Shown here piece after piece: positions 39,976-47,698 of a stretch of 64,000 nucleotides of DNA; positions within the stretch are counted from its first letter, which is position 1, and the number at the start of each line of letters is the position of its first letter. Made by a program: the position numbers and the translations under genes. Below the pieces are notes generated by a model. The model saw nothing but the letters and a program-made list of their open reading frames with translations, was not told where the DNA came from and made no database searches. Source of the DNA: Allobosea sp. (GTDB lineage: Bacteria > Pseudomonadota > Alphaproteobacteria > Rhizobiales > Beijerinckiaceae); NCBI RefSeq assembly GCF_030695125.1, contig NZ_JAUYTP010000022.1, forward strand, positions 1 to 64,000. Reading direction: 5' to 3'.

Positions 39976-39990
39976 TTAAGAGCCGGTTAG
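39976..39990 (-). promoter_or_regulatory. CtrA-like site upstream of the GH25 gene
   Basis: TTAA-N7-TTAG (plus strand, 39976-39990), one base off the CtrA consensus TTAA-N7-TTAA, lies 27-41 bases upstream of the start of the GH25 gene; a GGTTAACC palindrome lies nearby at about 40026-40033. CtrA is the cell-cycle regulator of alphaproteobacteria. Based on motif match only. Confidence 0.35.
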
Positions 39991-40066
39991 ATTTGGCGCG
40001 AATGCGCGGGGCTTGTTTCAGCTTTGGTTAACCGGCAGGGCCGGCCGCGCCGCGGCGGAGGATCGC

Positions 40067-41005
40067 TCACAGCGGCTCGGCGACCTCGTCGTCGGGCGGC
40101 TGGAACGAGGAGGGTATGGCCGTGGCGCTGCCGGGGATGCGGCTGGCCATCGGCGCCGGCGTGGCCGCCACCGGGCGCTCGGGGCCTGGGCTCGGCTGCG
40201 GCGGCACCGGCTTTTCGCGCCTCCAGCGCCGTGTTCCGATGTCGAACTCGCCGGTGCGCCAGCCGACGAATTCGCCCTCGTTGCCGAAGAAGGCGTTGCG
40301 GTCGACGTCGCCCTTGATGCCGGGCACCCGGCCCGTCGTGGTGAACTGCCAGAACTCCCAGGGCCGGTTGGCGTAGCGCGTCTCGGGCAGGCCGGCGGTC
40401 GAGCGGATCCAGTAGGGATAATCGTCGAACTCGCCCTCGAGCACGTCCTTGTGGAAGGTGATGTCGGTATAGATGATCGGCTTCTTGCCGGTGAGCTGCT
40501 CGAGCTCGGTCAGCATCAGCCGGATCTTCTCCAGGGCGAGGTCGCGCGCGATCTTCTTGGGGCAGCTTTTCGAGTGGCCGTTCCACTCGACGTCCAGAAC
40601 CGGCGGCAACGCGTCGGGATCATTGGGAATATGCTGCTTGAACCAGATCGCCTGTTCATGGGCCGGACGGCACCAATAGACGAAATGGTAGGCGCCACGG
40701 GGAATGCCGGCGCGGCGCGCGCCCTCCCAGTTGCGCTGGAAGGCGGGGTCGATGTGGTCGCCGCCCTCGGTCGCCTTCATGAAGACGAAGCGGGTGCCGG
40801 CGCCCTTGACCGCGGTCCAGTCGATCTCGCCCTGCCAGCGCGAGATGTCGATGCCCTGGATCGGATAGCGGTGCGCCTCCGCCACGCCCGGGTGAGGGCG
40901 CGCATCGCCCTTGGCGGGGTAATGACCCTCCATCGCGACGCAGCCGCCCAGCATGGCGAGCGCAGCGGCGGCGGCGAGAATGGATGCGGGCTTGAAGGAT
41001 GTCAT
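40067..41005 (-). CDS. GH25 lysozyme-family lipoprotein (second of tandem pair)
   Basis: 312 residues from ATG 41005; a TTG at 41029 and ATG at 41020 are also in frame but lack a better ribosome binding site. The N-terminus SFKPASILAAAAALAMLGGC ends in a lipobox (LGGC, Cys22), so it should be a lipoprotein. The GH25 fold repeats that of the neighbour: GIDISRWQGEIDWTAVK, FVFMKATEGGDHIDPAF, LDVEWNG (catalytic DxE), PIIYTDITFHKDVLEGEF. The C-terminal 50 residues are Pro-rich. The paralogue lies 118 bases further downstream on the same strand. Confidence 0.9.
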   Translation of the reverse strand: MTSFKPASILAAAAALAMLGGCVAMEGHYPAKGDARPHPGVAEAHRYPIQGIDISRWQGEIDWTAVKGAGTRFVFMKATEGGDHIDPAFQRNWEGARRAGIPRGAYHFVYWCRPAHEQAIWFKQHIPNDPDALPPVLDVEWNGHSKSCPKKIARDLALEKIRLMLTELEQLTGKKPIIYTDITFHKDVLEGEFDDYPYWIRSTAGLPETRYANRPWEFWQFTTTGRVPGIKGDVDRNAFFGNEGEFVGWRTGEFDIGTRRWRREKPVPPQPSPGPERPVAATPAPMASRIPGSATAIPSSFQPPDDEVAEPL

Positions 41006-41100
41006 GCGGCGAGGGTCCATGTCGCGCAAGATCGTGGAGAAAACTTGACGGCCCGTTTACGCTAACGAAAATCGCGCTCCCGGGTTCGCCTCAGCGGCGT

Positions 41101-42507
41101 TCAGCTCTGCGCCAGCCAGATCGCGGCGACGCCGAGGAACGAGAAGAAGCCGACGACATCGGTCACCGTGGTGACGAAGGTGCCCGAGGCGATGGCCGGA
41201 TCGACCTCGAAACGATCGAGGATGACGGGAATCGCCACGCCGGCGACCGCGGCTGCCATGAGGTTGACGACCATCGCGATCGCGATGACGACGCCGAGGC
41301 CCTGGCTGCCGAACCACAAGGCCGCGACGCAGCCGGTGATCACTGCGAAGCCGACGCCGTTGATCAGCCCGACGATCAGCTCGCGGGTGATGAACCGGCG
41401 CAGGTTCCAGGAGCCGAGTTCCTGCGTCGCGAGCGCCCGCACCGCCACGGTCATCGTCTGCGTCGCGGCATTGCCGCCCTGGCTCGCCACCACCGGCGCG
41501 AGGATGGCGAGTGCGACGACCTGGGACAGCTGCGCCTCGAACAGGCTCATCACCGCCGCGGCGAGAAACGAGGTGAAGAGGTTGATGAAGAGCCAGCTGA
41601 AGCGGCTGCGGGCGATCTGGCGGACGGGGTCGGACAGCTCCTCGTCGGCGCGGACGCCGCCGAGTTGCTTGACGTCGTCGTCGGCGGCGTCCTCGATCAC
41701 ATCGACGATGTCGTCGATGGTGATCACGCCGACGAGCCGCTCGGCCTCGTCGACCACGGGCGTCGCGATCAGGTTGTAGCGCTGGAACAGCCGCGCCACA
41801 TCCTCGATGTCGTCGGTCGCCTTCACGGCGCGGCTGTCCTCGTCGACGAGGGTGGCGATCGCCACCGGGCGCTGCGTGCGCAGCAGCCGGTCGAGCGGCA
41901 CCGAGCCGACGAAATGATGGGCGGGGTCGGCGACCAGGATCTCGAAGAAGCGCTCCGGCAGATTGTCGGTCTGGCGCAGATGGTCGATCGTCTGGCCGAC
42001 GGTCCAGAAGGCCGGGACGGCGAGGATCTCGCTCTGCATGCGCCGGCCTGCGCTGCCCTCGGGATAATCCAGGCCCTGCTGCAGGACGATCCGCTCGGCC
42101 GGGGTCAGCCGGTCGAGCACCTCGTTCTTGTCGGCTTCGTCGAGGTCCTCGAGGATGTAGACGGCGTCGTCGGTGTCGAGATCGCGCACGCCCTCGGCCA
42201 CCGTCTGCGCCGAGAGCGTCTCGAGAATCTCCTCGCGGATCGAATCGTCGACCTCGGTCAGGGCGGTGAAGTCGAAGTCGCGGCCGAGCTGCGAGATCAG
42301 CCGCGTGCGCTCCTCGGCATCGAGCGCCTCGATCAGCGCGCCGAGATCGGCCGCGTGCATGTCCGAGACGACGGCGCGCAGCGTCGTCAGGTCGGAGAGC
42401 AGCAGCGCCTGCGAGACCTGTTCGACGAGGCCGGCGTCGATCGCGCCGTCCTCGTCGCGAATCGGGCGCTCGAGCGTCTCGACCGGAGCCTTGTCGGTGT
42501 CCGTCAT
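41101..42507 (-). CDS. mgtE: Magnesium transporter MgtE
   Basis: MgtE is a Mg2+-gated channel in the inner membrane. It has 468 residues from ATG 42507. The order is standard: N-terminal helical domain (about 30-130; ADLGALIEALDAEERTRLI), paired CBS domains (about 135-260; TPVVDEAERLVGVITIDDIV), a plug helix, and five membrane helices (about 285-468) with PVVASQGGNAATQTMTVAVR, the family mark, in the pore. The cytosolic part senses Mg2+. No Mg-sensor RNA is recognised upstream. Confidence 0.95.
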   Translation of the reverse strand: MTDTDKAPVETLERPIRDEDGAIDAGLVEQVSQALLLSDLTTLRAVVSDMHAADLGALIEALDAEERTRLISQLGRDFDFTALTEVDDSIREEILETLSAQTVAEGVRDLDTDDAVYILEDLDEADKNEVLDRLTPAERIVLQQGLDYPEGSAGRRMQSEILAVPAFWTVGQTIDHLRQTDNLPERFFEILVADPAHHFVGSVPLDRLLRTQRPVAIATLVDEDSRAVKATDDIEDVARLFQRYNLIATPVVDEAERLVGVITIDDIVDVIEDAADDDVKQLGGVRADEELSDPVRQIARSRFSWLFINLFTSFLAAAVMSLFEAQLSQVVALAILAPVVASQGGNAATQTMTVAVRALATQELGSWNLRRFITRELIVGLINGVGFAVITGCVAALWFGSQGLGVVIAIAMVVNLMAAAVAGVAIPVILDRFEVDPAIASGTFVTTVTDVVGFFSFLGVAAIWLAQS

Positions 42508-42656
42508 GGGCCCGCTCCGTGGTTGCCGCTGTCGACTGGATAGCGATGGCCGAAAGGGATTCGGCGCGGTGCTGCCCGCCCTTGTGTCAGCGGGTTCCGG
42601 CGGTTGCAATGCAGCAAGGCGCTTTCGCGGCGAAAAGCGACACGCAGGCGCCAAAC

Positions 42657-42688
42657 GCGAACGGCGACCCTCGCGGGTCGCCGTTCGC
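42657..42688 (-). terminator. Hairpin terminator after tRNA-Leu
   Basis: GCGAACGGCGACCC (42657-42670) pairs exactly with GGGTCGCCGTTCGC (42675-42688) around TCGC, a 14-bp stem. On the minus strand it lies 19 bases beyond the tRNA 3' end and is followed by GTTTGGC, a short T-run. The core is the same as in the rplQ terminator at 15759. Confidence 0.65.
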
Positions 42689-42707
42689 CGGGCTGGTGCC
42701 CTCAATC

Positions 42708-42792
42708 TGGTGCGGTCAAGAGGACTCGAACCTCCACGGGTCTCCCCGCTACCACCTCAAGGTAGTGCGTCTACCAATTCCGCCATGACCGC
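42708..42792 (-). tRNA. tRNA-Leu (anticodon GAG)
   Basis: Read on the minus strand: the acceptor arm GCGGTCA pairs with TGACCGC; D arm from TGGCGGAATTGGTAGACGC; the anticodon stem ACTACC/GGTAGC flanks loop TTGAGGT with anticodon GAG; a long variable arm of the class II type (GGGGAGACCC) is present, as for leucine; the T arm is GGTTCGAGTCC. The CCA end is encoded (TGG at 42708-42710). The length is 85 bases. Confidence 0.95.
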
Positions 42793-42890
42793 GGCGCTGA
42801 AGTTTTCCGCCGTGGCGGGCAACTCCGGAGCGGCGCGGGTCTAGCAAATCGAATCCGTCGCCACAAGGGGCCCTGCGCAGGAAAAGGCGA

Positions 42891-43160
42891 TCAGGCCGCC
42901 GCCGCCACGCTCTGGAGGGTGTAGACTGTCGGCCGTTTCAGCATCTGCGTGATCTCGACGGAGATCTTGGTGCCGCTGACGACGACGATTCCCTTGGCGA
43001 AAGGGTGGTTGTTGGCGAGAATCTGGACCTCGTCGGTCTCGCTGGCGTTGAGCTCGATGATCGCGCCGCGGCCCATGCGCAGCAATTTGTAGATCGGCAT
43101 CCGGGCTGAGCCGAGAACGACGGTCAGTTCGACGGGGACGTGGTCGAGATCGGCCTTCAA
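42891..43160 (-). CDS. Orphan SpoA-domain (FliN-like) protein
   Basis: 89 residues from a TTG start with GGAGG 6 bases upstream; an upstream ATG (43229) lacks a ribosome binding site and adds an unlike N-terminus. The whole protein is one SpoA (surface presentation of antigens) domain: VPVELTVVLGSARMPIYKLL, MGRGAIIELNASETDEVQIL, PFAKGIVVVSGTKISVEITQ. FliN and its type III secretion homologues use this domain for rotor C-rings. No flagellar gene lies nearby. It is divergent from lipB, with 122 bases between them. Confidence 0.85.
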   Translation of the reverse strand: MKADLDHVPVELTVVLGSARMPIYKLLRMGRGAIIELNASETDEVQILANNHPFAKGIVVVSGTKISVEITQMLKRPTVYTLQSVAAAA

Positions 43161-43282
43161 GTCGTGCCTCCGAAACCCTACTTCAAAATCCGACCGACGA
43201 AACTTGCCTGTTCTCCCAACGGGGAGCATGAGGCTGGCGGTCGCCTCAGTCCCGAGGTTGGTCGCAACAGGGTTAATGCGCA

Positions 43283-43993
43283 GTGAAGACGCGCGAGACG
43301 CTCGCCGAATTGTTCTGGAGCGAGGCTGGCTGCGCGCCGGTCGAATGGGTCGTGGCGGAGGGCCTCGTCGGCTATGACGACGCGGTGGCGCAGATGGAGA
43401 GCCGTGCCGCGCTGATCGCCGACGGGCTGGCGCCCGAGCGCGTCTGGCTGGTCGAGCATCCGCCGCTCTACACCGCCGGCACCTCGGCGAAGGACGCCGA
43501 TCTCATCGCGCCCGAACGCTTCCCGGTGCATCGCAGCGGCCGGGGGGGGCAGTTCACCTATCATGGACCGGGCCAGCGCGTGGCCTATGTCATGCTCGAC
43601 CTGAAGCGGCGCGAGCCGGACCTCCGGCGCTTCGTCGCCGCGCTCGAATCCTGGCTGATCGCGACGCTCGACGGCTTCAACGTCCGGGCCGAGCGCCGCG
43701 AGGACCGCGTCGGCGTCTGGGTGCGCCGGCCGGAGAAGGCGACCCGTGGCGGACACGCCATGGCCGAGGACAAGATCGCCGCCATCGGCATCCGCGTGCG
43801 TCGCTGGGTCTCGTTCCACGGCATCTCGCTGAATGTCGAGCCGGAGCTGTCGCATTTCGACGGCATCGTGCCCTGCGGCGTCAGCGAGCATGGCGTGACC
43901 TCGCTGGTCGATCTCGGCCTGCCGCTGACGATGGCGGATGTCGATGTCGCCCTGCGGCGCGAGTTCGAGCGGATCTTCGGGCCGACGGTGTAG
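43283..43993 (+). CDS. lipB: Octanoyl-[acyl-carrier-protein]-protein N-octanoyltransferase
   Basis: LipB transfers octanoate from ACP to lipoyl domains, the first step of lipoate attachment. It has 236 residues from a GTG start. Family marks: [60 protein letters not shown] with the catalytic Lys, and [14 protein letters not shown] with the catalytic Cys. No lipA is adjacent. A 6-bp stem follows its stop. Confidence 0.96.
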   Translation: MKTRETLAELFWSEAGCAPVEWVVAEGLVGYDDAVAQMESRAALIADGLAPERVWLVEHPPLYTAGTSAKDADLIAPERFPVHRSGRGGQFTYHGPGQRVAYVMLDLKRREPDLRRFVAALESWLIATLDGFNVRAERREDRVGVWVRRPEKATRGGHAMAEDKIAAIGIRVRRWVSFHGISLNVEPELSHFDGIVPCGVSEHGVTSLVDLGLPLTMADVDVALRREFERIFGPTV

Positions 43994-44006
43994 CTCAGCG
44001 CCGAGC

Positions 44007-44026
44007 GGGGCAGTTTTGCTTGCCCC
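44007..44026 (+). terminator. Weak hairpin after lipB
   Basis: GGGGCA (44007-44012) pairs with TGCCCC (44021-44026) around GTTTTGCT, 14 bases after the lipB stop, followed by TTGTG. It is short and without a real T-run, so termination would be partial. Confidence 0.4.
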
Positions 44027-44105
44027 TTGTGAGCATCCCCGCCGGTTGGCGTTTGCGGCGGGCCGCGCCATAACCCGACGAGAGATGTTTGCCTGGGAGC
44101 GCGCC

Positions 44106-45713
44106 GTGCCGGTCATCGAGAGCAAGGTCGATCTGAACGCGGCCGAGATTGGCGCCAACCGCGAGGCCTGGGCGGGTCTGCGCGCGGAGCTCGAGGCGCG
44201 GCGCGCGGTCGCCGCGCTGGGCGGGAACGAGCGCTCGCGCGAGCGCCATGCCGCCCGCGGCAAGCTTCTGCCCCGCGAGCGCGTGCTGCGGCTGCTCGAT
44301 CCGGGCTCGGCGTTCCTCGAGATTGGCTCTCTCGCGGCTTACGGCTTGTACGAGGGCGACGTCCATGGCGCCGGCATGATCGCGGGCATCGGCCGTGTCG
44401 CCGGGCGCGAGGTGATGGTCGTCTGCAACGACGCCACCATCAAGGGCGGCACCTATTACCCGATGACGGTGAAGAAGCATCTGCGGGCGCAGGAGATCGC
44501 TCGGGAGAACCGGCTGCCCTGCATCTATCTGGTCGATTCAGGAGGAGCCAACCTGCCGCACCAGACCGAGGTGTTCCCCGATCGCGAGCATTTCGGCCGG
44601 ATCTTCTACAACCAGGCGACGCTCTCGGCCGAAGGCATTCCGCAGATCGCCGTGGTGATGGGCTCCTGCACGGCCGGCGGCGCCTATGTGCCGGCGATGT
44701 CGGACGAGACGGTGATCGTGAAGCAGCAGGGCACGATCTTCCTCGGCGGCCCGCCGCTGGTGAAGGCGGCCACCGGCGAGGTCGTGAGCGCCGAGGACCT
44801 CGGCGGCGCCGACGTCCATGCGAGGCTCTCGGGGGTCGCCGACCATTACGCCTGCGACGACACCCATGCGCTGGCGATCGCACGACGCATCGCCGGCAAC
44901 CTCAACAGCCTGAAGCGCCCCGACATCGACATCGCGGAAGCCGTCGAGCCGCTCTACGACCCCGCCGAACTCGAGGCCGTCGTCCCGACCGACCTCAAGA
45001 AGCAGTACGACATCCGCGAGATCATCGCCCGGCTCGTCGACGGCTCGGAATTCGACGAGTTCAAGAAGCTCTATGGCACGACCCTGGTCACCGGCTTTGC
45101 CCGCATCCACGGCATTCCCGTCGGCATCATCGGCAATAACGGCATCCTGTTCTCGGAGAGCGCGCTGAAGGGCGCGCATTTCATCGAATTGTGCTGCCAG
45201 CGGCGCATCCCGCTCCTCTTCCTGCAGAACATCACCGGCTTCATGGTCGGCCGCGATGTCGAGACCCGCGGCATCGCCAAGGACGGGGCCAAGCTCGTCA
45301 CGGCGGTCGCCTCGGCCCGCGTGCCCAAGATCACCGTGCTGGTCGGCGGCTCGTTCGGGGCCGGCAATTACGGCATGTGCGGGCGGGCCTATTCGCCGCG
45401 CTTCCTGTTCTCCTGGCCCAATTCGCGGGTCTCGGTGATGGGGCACGAGCAGGCGGCGAGCGTGCTCGGCACGGTCCGGCGCGACAACATCGAGGCGGAG
45501 GGGAAGAGCTGGTCGGCGGAGGAGGAAGAGGCCTTCAAGGCGCCCATCCGAGACAAGATCGAGGCCGAGGGCTCGCCCTACTATGCCACCGCCCGGCTCT
45601 GGGACGACGGCATCATCCTGCCCTCCGAGACCCGCCGCGTGCTGGCGCTGGCCTTCTCCGCCTGCCTCAACGCCCCGGTGCCGGAGACGAAATTCGGCGT
45701 GTTCCGGATGTAG
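44106..45713 (+). CDS. mccB: 3-methylcrotonyl-CoA carboxylase, carboxyltransferase (beta) subunit
   Basis: MccB carries out the transfer of CO2 from biotin to 3-methylcrotonyl-CoA in leucine catabolism, with MccA. It has 535 residues, the usual length, from a GTG with gggag 6 bases upstream (an ATG at 44085 adds 7 residues). The start [13 protein letters not shown] matches MCC beta. Two crotonase-like halves: [38 protein letters not shown] in the first, and [40 protein letters not shown] in the second. mccA is 9 kb downstream. Confidence 0.93.
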   Translation: MPVIESKVDLNAAEIGANREAWAGLRAELEARRAVAALGGNERSRERHAARGKLLPRERVLRLLDPGSAFLEIGSLAAYGLYEGDVHGAGMIAGIGRVAGREVMVVCNDATIKGGTYYPMTVKKHLRAQEIARENRLPCIYLVDSGGANLPHQTEVFPDREHFGRIFYNQATLSAEGIPQIAVVMGSCTAGGAYVPAMSDETVIVKQQGTIFLGGPPLVKAATGEVVSAEDLGGADVHARLSGVADHYACDDTHALAIARRIAGNLNSLKRPDIDIAEAVEPLYDPAELEAVVPTDLKKQYDIREIIARLVDGSEFDEFKKLYGTTLVTGFARIHGIPVGIIGNNGILFSESALKGAHFIELCCQRRIPLLFLQNITGFMVGRDVETRGIAKDGAKLVTAVASARVPKITVLVGGSFGAGNYGMCGRAYSPRFLFSWPNSRVSVMGHEQAASVLGTVRRDNIEAEGKSWSAEEEEAFKAPIRDKIEAEGSPYYATARLWDDGIILPSETRRVLALAFSACLNAPVPETKFGVFRM

Positions 45714-45722
45714 CGTCCCACC

Positions 45723-45798
45723 GTCATCGCGAGCGCAGCGAAGCCATCCAGGACTTGGAGCAGGTGGCTCCGGATGGCTTCGCTGCGCGCGCCATGAC
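45723..45798 (+). repeat. GTCAT...ATGAC palindromic repeat, GCGAGCGCAGCGAAG type (copy 6)
   Basis: GTCATCGCGAGCGCAGCGAAG plus CCATCC at the left is inverted at GGATGG plus CTTCGCTGCGCGCGCCATGAC (to 45798), with one mismatched stretch. Same subfamily as 56891. It begins 10 bases after the mccB stop. Confidence 0.75.
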
Positions 45799-45871
45799 GA
45801 CATCCGGGTGACCCGATCGCGTCCTCGCGCCGTAGATGATGCGCAGCCGCCACCATACGAGGCCGATCATC

Positions 45872-46489
45872 ATGCCGCTTCCCGCCTGGCTCGAGAGCGG
45901 CATGGCCGCGCTCAAGGCCTATGCCCACCACCCCGATCCGCGTGTCGCCACCGCGAATTTCTTCGCGCTGCTGGTGGCCTCCAACCAGCCCTTCTATCCC
46001 TTGTATTTCTACTGGACGGTCGGTCCCGAGATCGGCCCCACCGTCTGGACCTTCCTGTCGACGCCGTTTTTCCTGGCCGTTCCGGCGGTCGCGCGCTGGA
46101 ACACGGTTCTGGGCCGGGCGCTGCTGCCGATCGCGGGCATCGCCAACACGCTGCTCTCCGCGAAGGTCTTCGGCGTGGCCTCCGGCGTCGAGATTTTCCT
46201 GATCCCCTGCGCGGTCCTGGCGCTGCTGATCTTCCGGCCGAGCGAGCGCTGGATCGCCGCCTTCCCGCTCGCTGGCTTCTGCTTCCTGGCTTATTTCCTG
46301 TTCCACGACGCCTATGGCGCCCCGGCCCATCTCTATGGCGCTGCGGAATATGCCGCGCTGCTGCGGCTCAACATGATGAGCGCGGCGGGGCTGACCGCCT
46401 GCACCGCGCTCGTCTTCTCGACCTTGCTGGCCGACGCCGAGGCGGCCTCAGGCGGCAACGCGCCGGGCGGCGGCATAGCCCGCGATTGA
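45872..46489 (+). CDS. Multi-pass membrane protein, unknown
   Basis: 205 residues from ATG 45872 (an upstream ATG at 45836 is less likely). It begins PLPAWLESGMAALKAYAHHP and has five to six hydrophobic segments, e.g. TVWTFLSTPFFLAVPAVARW, LLPIAGIANTLLSAKVFGVA, EIFLIPCAVLALLIF and FPLAGFCFLAYFLFHD. The segment order resembles the membrane part seen in some signalling proteins, but no family is assigned. Its 3' end overlaps the end of the convergent DUF2177 gene by 42 bases. Confidence 0.7.
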   Translation: MPLPAWLESGMAALKAYAHHPDPRVATANFFALLVASNQPFYPLYFYWTVGPEIGPTVWTFLSTPFFLAVPAVARWNTVLGRALLPIAGIANTLLSAKVFGVASGVEIFLIPCAVLALLIFRPSERWIAAFPLAGFCFLAYFLFHDAYGAPAHLYGAAEYAALLRLNMMSAAGLTACTALVFSTLLADAEAASGGNAPGGGIARD

Positions 46490-46852
46490 GGCGGTCGCCG
46501 TCAGCAGCGTGCCCCAGATCATGTCGGCGACGGTGATGATCGCCGGCCAGTCGCGCAGCGTGGCGTGGTTGGTCAGATCATAGGTGCCGTAGGCGACGAA
46601 GCCGAGCGCGGCGCCCTGCAGCGCTGCGGTCGACAGCCGCCCCGTCGCCAGGGCCGGGCGGACCGCGAAGAAAACGATGCCGCCGATATAGATCACATAG
46701 AACAGGATCGCCGGTCCCAGCCGGAACTGCGGCGCCAGCAGATCGCCCAGAAGCGGGCGGTAAAGCAGATCCGCCATGGTCGAGAGCCAGACCGCGTCGA
46801 CAGCGAGGAAGGCGAGGGCGGCGGCGGCATAGGCTGTGAGCAGGGTTTTCAA
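46448..46852 (-). CDS. DUF2177 membrane protein
   Basis: 134 residues and four hydrophobic helices. It matches DUF2177: AFLAVDAVWLSTMADLLYRP, ILFYVIYIGGIVFFAVRPAL, GFVAYGTYDLTNHATLRDWP and ITVADMIWGTLLTATASIAG. The family has no established role. The gene overlaps the convergent membrane-protein gene at its 3' end, so only the tails share sequence. Confidence 0.88.
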   Translation of the reverse strand: MKTLLTAYAAAALAFLAVDAVWLSTMADLLYRPLLGDLLAPQFRLGPAILFYVIYIGGIVFFAVRPALATGRLSTAALQGAALGFVAYGTYDLTNHATLRDWPAIITVADMIWGTLLTATASIAGYAAARRVAA

Positions 46853-46933
46853 GGCGCGTCTCCGGGTGAATGTCTGCGGGAACCTACGCCCTGCGCGTGA
46901 GTCGGGATCACCGGGGGGGCGCGATCGGGCCCG

Positions 46934-46956
46934 GCGATCACATTGCGCGTGATCGC
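46934..46956 (+). promoter_or_regulatory. Operator-like inverted repeat GCGATCAC-N7-GTGATCGC
   Basis: A perfect 8-bp inverted repeat (46934-46941 with 46949-46956) in the 161-base divergent region between the DUF2177 start and the DUF2147 start, 58-80 bases upstream of the latter. It could bind a dimeric regulator; which one is not recognised. Confidence 0.4.
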
Positions 46957-47013
46957 GAAACCGATCCCGGTGCTGCGGCGTATCGCCCCTCAGATAGATT
47001 AGGAGATCCGCTC

Positions 47014-47400
47014 ATGACGTTCAAAACGCCTGTGGCCGTCCTCGCCTTGTCGCTCGCCGCGGCGCTGCCGTCCTTGCCGGCGCGCGCCAACAGCCCCGAT
47101 CCCAGCGGGGTCTGGATGCGCGACGACGGCAATGCCAGGGTGCGGATCGCCCCCTGCGGCGGCAATATCTGCGCGACGAATCTCTGGATCCGGGACAGCA
47201 GCGGCGGGGAGGAGGTCGGCGACCGGCTGGTGCTGACGCTCAGGCCCGAGAGCGCCGACAAGCTCAGCGGCGAGGCCTTCGACCCCAAGCGCAACCGCCG
47301 CTTCGCGATGACGCTGACGGTCAAGCCCGACGGGCTGTCGACGCGCGGCTGCATCATCGGCGTGCTGTGCAAGACGGTGAACTGGACGCCGGCGGAGTAG
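47014..47400 (+). CDS. DUF2147 secreted protein
   Basis: 128 residues. A signal peptide (FKTPVAVLALSLAAALPSLP) ends at ARA, residue 26. The mature domain follows DUF2147: DPSGVWMRDDGNARVRIAPC, GGNICATNLWIRDSS, LSGEAFDPKRNRRFAMTLTV and LSTRGCIIGVLCKTVNWTP. Two Cys pairs could form disulfides. A periplasmic calycin-like barrel is expected for the family; ligand unknown. aggag lies 8 bases before the ATG, which fixes the start. Confidence 0.9.
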   Translation: MTFKTPVAVLALSLAAALPSLPARANSPDPSGVWMRDDGNARVRIAPCGGNICATNLWIRDSSGGEEVGDRLVLTLRPESADKLSGEAFDPKRNRRFAMTLTVKPDGLSTRGCIIGVLCKTVNWTPAE

Positions 47401-47411
47401 GGGGCGCTGCC

Positions 47412-47687
47412 TCAGGCGGCGCGGTCGAGCCGCTCCAATTCGTGCCGGAAGTCAAGGCGGAGCTGGTTGGCCTCGTCCTCGGGGAGCCAGTTCGCCATCT
47501 GCGGAAACACCGTCTGCCAGTAGCGCGTGGTCTTGCGGTCCCAGGGCAGGGTGTCGGCGGCGCGCGCCTGGTCGAGCAGGCGCAACAGCTTGATTCGCAC
47601 CTTCGCGGGGTCCGGGCGGTAGGAGGCCGGCTCCGTAGGCAGCAGGTCGCCCTGGCGGGCGAAGAGATCGAACTGGGCTTTGCTCAT
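47412..47687 (-). CDS. Small soluble protein downstream of the methyltransferase
   Basis: 91 residues, starting MSKAQFDLFARQGDLLPTEP and containing KLLRLLDQARAADTLPWDRK, RYWQTVFPQMANWLPEDEA and LRLDFRHELERLD. Charged, helical, no membrane segment. I know this type only as an uncharacterised protein of rhizobial genomes. The start is 11 bases after the stop of the methyltransferase 3' part, so it should share its transcript. It is convergent with the DUF2147 gene. Confidence 0.7.
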   Translation of the reverse strand: MSKAQFDLFARQGDLLPTEPASYRPDPAKVRIKLLRLLDQARAADTLPWDRKTTRYWQTVFPQMANWLPEDEANQLRLDFRHELERLDRAA

Positions 47688-47698
47688 GCGCTTTTAAA

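Noticed and set aside
43161-43229. ATG at 43229 as the start of the SpoA-domain protein
   Set aside because: No ribosome binding site, and the extra 23 residues do not fit the domain; the TTG at 43160 has a perfect GGAGG at good distance.
46870-47013. Upstream extension of the DUF2147 reading frame to 46870
   Set aside because: The extra 48 residues would precede the signal peptide; aggag at 47001 supports the ATG at 47014.
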